From Ectocarpus siliculosus (Eukaryota > Sar > Phaeophyceae > Ectocarpales > Ectocarpaceae): a stretch of 20,006 nt of DNA. A program made the position numbers and the translations under genes. The stretch's first letter is position 1; each line of letters begins with the position of its first letter. The stretch covers positions 222,696 to 242,701 of the forward strand of contig FN648151.1 in the NCBI GenBank assembly GCA_000310025.1, in the 5' to 3' direction. The notes under the pieces were generated by a model. It made no database searches, was not told where the DNA came from, and saw only the letters and a program-made list of their open reading frames with translations. This document shows positions 18,216 to 20,006 of this stretch, piece after piece.

Positions 18216-19350
18216 TACCGTAAACTACGGAGTTTCCCCCCCCTACTACAGATTCCCCCCCCCCCCCATTACGCAACGGGGGATGATCGCACCACGTTGT
18301 GTTAAAATGGTCAAGCTTCCTCGAGGCAGTTACACAGTGCTTACAACTGTCTCTGGAAGTGAAAGCACCAGAAAATAAATTAAGTCATACGTAGCTGTCA
18401 TCCGTACGCAAGGAAGTAAGCACAAGATGCCGAACACCCTTAGCAGGATGCAGCTCACCCTTCATGCGACTCGCCAAATACCTCACGGCGCTTCGCGCTT
18501 GGTGATGTGAGAGCCTGGTCCGGTGAGAACCCGGCGTGCTCCGTCCCGGCTTTGTAGGGATGCGAGGTCAATGGTCAAACGACTACGGCATGCACGACTA
18601 TGAGTACACCCCCCCCCATTACCTTTTCGGCCTGGAAGCATCGTTTCGTTGATTTAGCCCCGGGGTAGCTCGTTTCGACCAAAAAAAAAAATCCCCCCGG
18701 GTATGTCAATTTCCCCCCGGGGTACAGTTTCCCACGAGTTTCCCCCGGGGGCGGTGTATTTCCCTTATTTTCTGAGTCGATTTTGTTGCATCGCGGAGCA
18801 CAAAAAGCATGATATGGGACGGAAAATTCATTTGCAGATCTGACTTCGAGCGAGATTTAGGTGTACCGTTTGTCACTTGGCCCTCGCAGTTGTGTGGGTG
18901 AAATGCTCTCGTTTTCCTGTCTATTTCTTGCATTTATCATCCCTGGAGTCAGCTGAAACGTACAACAGCATGCTGACGAAACCTTGCGCACAAAGGGAAC
19001 AAATAATCGTGTTCATTTTTGGATCACAACTCAAGGTAGAACCGAACCAAAAAAAAAATAGCTCATTCCTGCCGACAAACAGCGGACTCTTGTGCATGAG
19101 ATTAGGCAATGGTACCACTCGTGCGACCCGACAAAAACCTTATCCATCTCAGTTTCGCCACTCTCTGTGTGTGTGTGTGGTGTGTGGACCATCATTTTTT
19201 TGCACAATCCCCCGGGGGGGGGCTCCCCCCGGGGTAGCGTTGGAAAAAAGAAACTAATCCCCCCCGGTACGTCAAATACCCCCCGGGGGGTTTGGTTTCA
19301 GAAAAAAAAACGATCCCCTCCCCCGGGGGGAAACTCCGTAGTTTACGGTA
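18216..19350. mobile_element. 1.13-kb non-autonomous TIR element with CCCCCCGGGG palindromes
   Basis: TACCGTAAACTACGG + AGTTTCCCCCC (18216-18241) is the exact reverse complement of 19325-19350. Inside, C-run/G-run palindromes of the type TCCCCCCGGGG recur in two clusters (about 18659-18760 and 19208-19330). Part of the clusters are direct repeats of each other (AATCCCCCCGG-TA-GTCAAAT, near 18688 and 19254). No transposase-sized ORF lies within. Terminal TA fits a TA target duplication. A copy of the dispersed repeat (18503-18617) lies inside. Confidence 0.8.
18503..18617 (+). repeat. Dispersed repeat copy 2, nested in the TIR element
   Basis: Plus-strand counterpart of 5086-5210 (minus): GAGAGCCTGG, GAGAACCCGG, CTCCGTCCCGG, the shared 17-mer AGGGATGCGAGGTCAAT at 18556-18572, CGGCATGC and ATGAGTACACC ending in a C run. 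By eye three quarters or more of positions match. Confidence 0.7.
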
Positions 19351-19825
19351 GTCTATGCATAGCCTTTGCCTAACTGGTACAGTACTATGCAATGCACACT
19401 GCCGCGGTCGGCGTCCGAATGAAAATCTCGGGGCTCACTCTGACAAGCAGCGGCGATGGCACTACCAGTATGCTGGTTGTGCGGTTCTTATGTCGTGCGT
19501 CGTGTTTGTCGGTGTGTCCCCGACAAGATGCCCTTTAGCCTAAACGACGCCCCGATTTTGCCCCGATGGGTCTTTTTTTTTTTTTTGTCTTCACTTCAAA
19601 TCAGCGCGCACAGCGGTATCTGTGCCGCTTACTCCAACCCGTGGGCACACAGAAGGGTTCCTCTCCGTGAGGCCCCCTACGCACCCATCCTGCCGTGCTT
19701 TGCCTTCGATTTGTACTGCGCGAGGAGTCAGCACTCTCTTCTGTGTACACGCGAACTGTGCATATAATCGCGCTTTCCAGGCCAGAAACGGAAGCGCTAG
19801 AGACAAACCCTTTGCAACAAAAGTT
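19351..19825. other. No supported gene
   Basis: Overlapping short frames on both strands, none with a recognisable motif. A T13-type run is present near 19572-19586. Confidence 0.4.
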
Positions 19826-19902
19826 CGCTTACGCCGGGATTCGAACCCCTGACCCTGGCGGCTAGAAGGTTTTCAAGGATACCAGCTAGACTACCGGGGC
19901 GA
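19826..19902 (-). tRNA. tRNA-like sequence with perfect A and B boxes (decayed tRNA or SINE head)
   Basis: On the minus strand the A box TAGTCTAGCTGG (19882-19893) and B box GGTTCGAATCC (19837-19847) both match the consensus and are spaced as in a tRNA. A TTTT run follows a few bases downstream, as expected of a Pol III terminator. The outer four bases pair (TCGC/GCGA), but the rest of the acceptor stem and the anticodon stem do not form well. A UCU-type anticodon can be read in CTTCTAG without a proper stem. A functional tRNA is therefore doubtful; a tRNA-derived SINE head or tRNA pseudogene is more likely, given the related block at 10909-10985. Confidence 0.55.
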
Positions 19903-20006
19903 CCGGCACAACATGGTCGACTATGTACCGTATTGTACGATATGATATGCGTAGGCTAGGTGCTCGAGTACAGCACAAGTTTTGCCGTTACCCTCCCCCC
20001 CCCCCC

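Noticed and set aside
1-20006. Telomere or contig-end repeats at the window borders
   Set aside because: The G run at the start and C run at the end are plain homopolymers, not TTAGGG-type repeats; they more likely reflect assembly breaks.

Overview
The window looks like intron-rich, repeat-rich nuclear DNA from a photosynthetic eukaryote, most likely a stramenopile and plausibly a brown alga. The evidence is a plastid-lipid-associated protein (PAP/fibrillin) gene split by introns, GT-AG junctions with pyrimidine tracts, many C/G homopolymer runs, long non-coding stretches and several families of inverted-repeat transposable elements. No bacterial operons, Shine-Dalgarno-spaced ORFs, CRISPR array or rRNA are seen. 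The species assignment is inference.

Two genes can be assembled by reading across splice sites. (1) A minus-strand PAP/fibrillin gene runs from about 5055 down to 3195: one long exon, a tiny 18-nt candidate exon at 4074-4091, and a terminal exon with the diagnostic FDTTYLD...RVSRG signature. Its 5' end, which should encode the plastid targeting sequence, was not found. (2) A plus-strand gene runs from 12643 to 16030. It has five exons, all introns in phase 0, and encodes about 253 aa: a helical N-terminal half and a C-terminal SH3-like domain. Its last intron appears to be a GC-AG intron. A third, weaker coding region (plus, 17562 to about 18138, open from 17432) has no recognised family.

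Most of the rest is repeats and decayed mobile DNA. At 7.8-8.2 kb and 9.7-10.05 kb there are tandem repeats, with a 96-bp foldback at 8278-8373. At 10.2-12.28 kb two diverged copies of one unidentified element face each other as arms of about 0.7 kb. The spacer begins with a tRNA-like (SINE-type) promoter block, and a related tRNA-like block lies at 19826-19902 on the minus strand. Two small MITE-like elements sit inside introns 1 and 4 of the SH3-like gene. A 1.13-kb element with 26-bp perfect terminal inverted repeats and arrays of CCCCCCGGGG palindromes occupies 18216-19350. A dispersed repeat occurs both next to the fibrillin gene (5086-5210, minus) and inside that element (18503-18617, plus).

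The stretches 1-2150, 5260-7830, 8380-9240 and 16031-17430 hold no gene I can support. I see no evidence for a novel defence or metabolic system. The most interesting items are the unannotated five-exon SH3-like gene with its GC-AG intron, the TACCGTA-ended element group, and the tRNA-like/SINE pair. The window starts in a G run and ends in a C run, which would fit contig ends broken at homopolymers.
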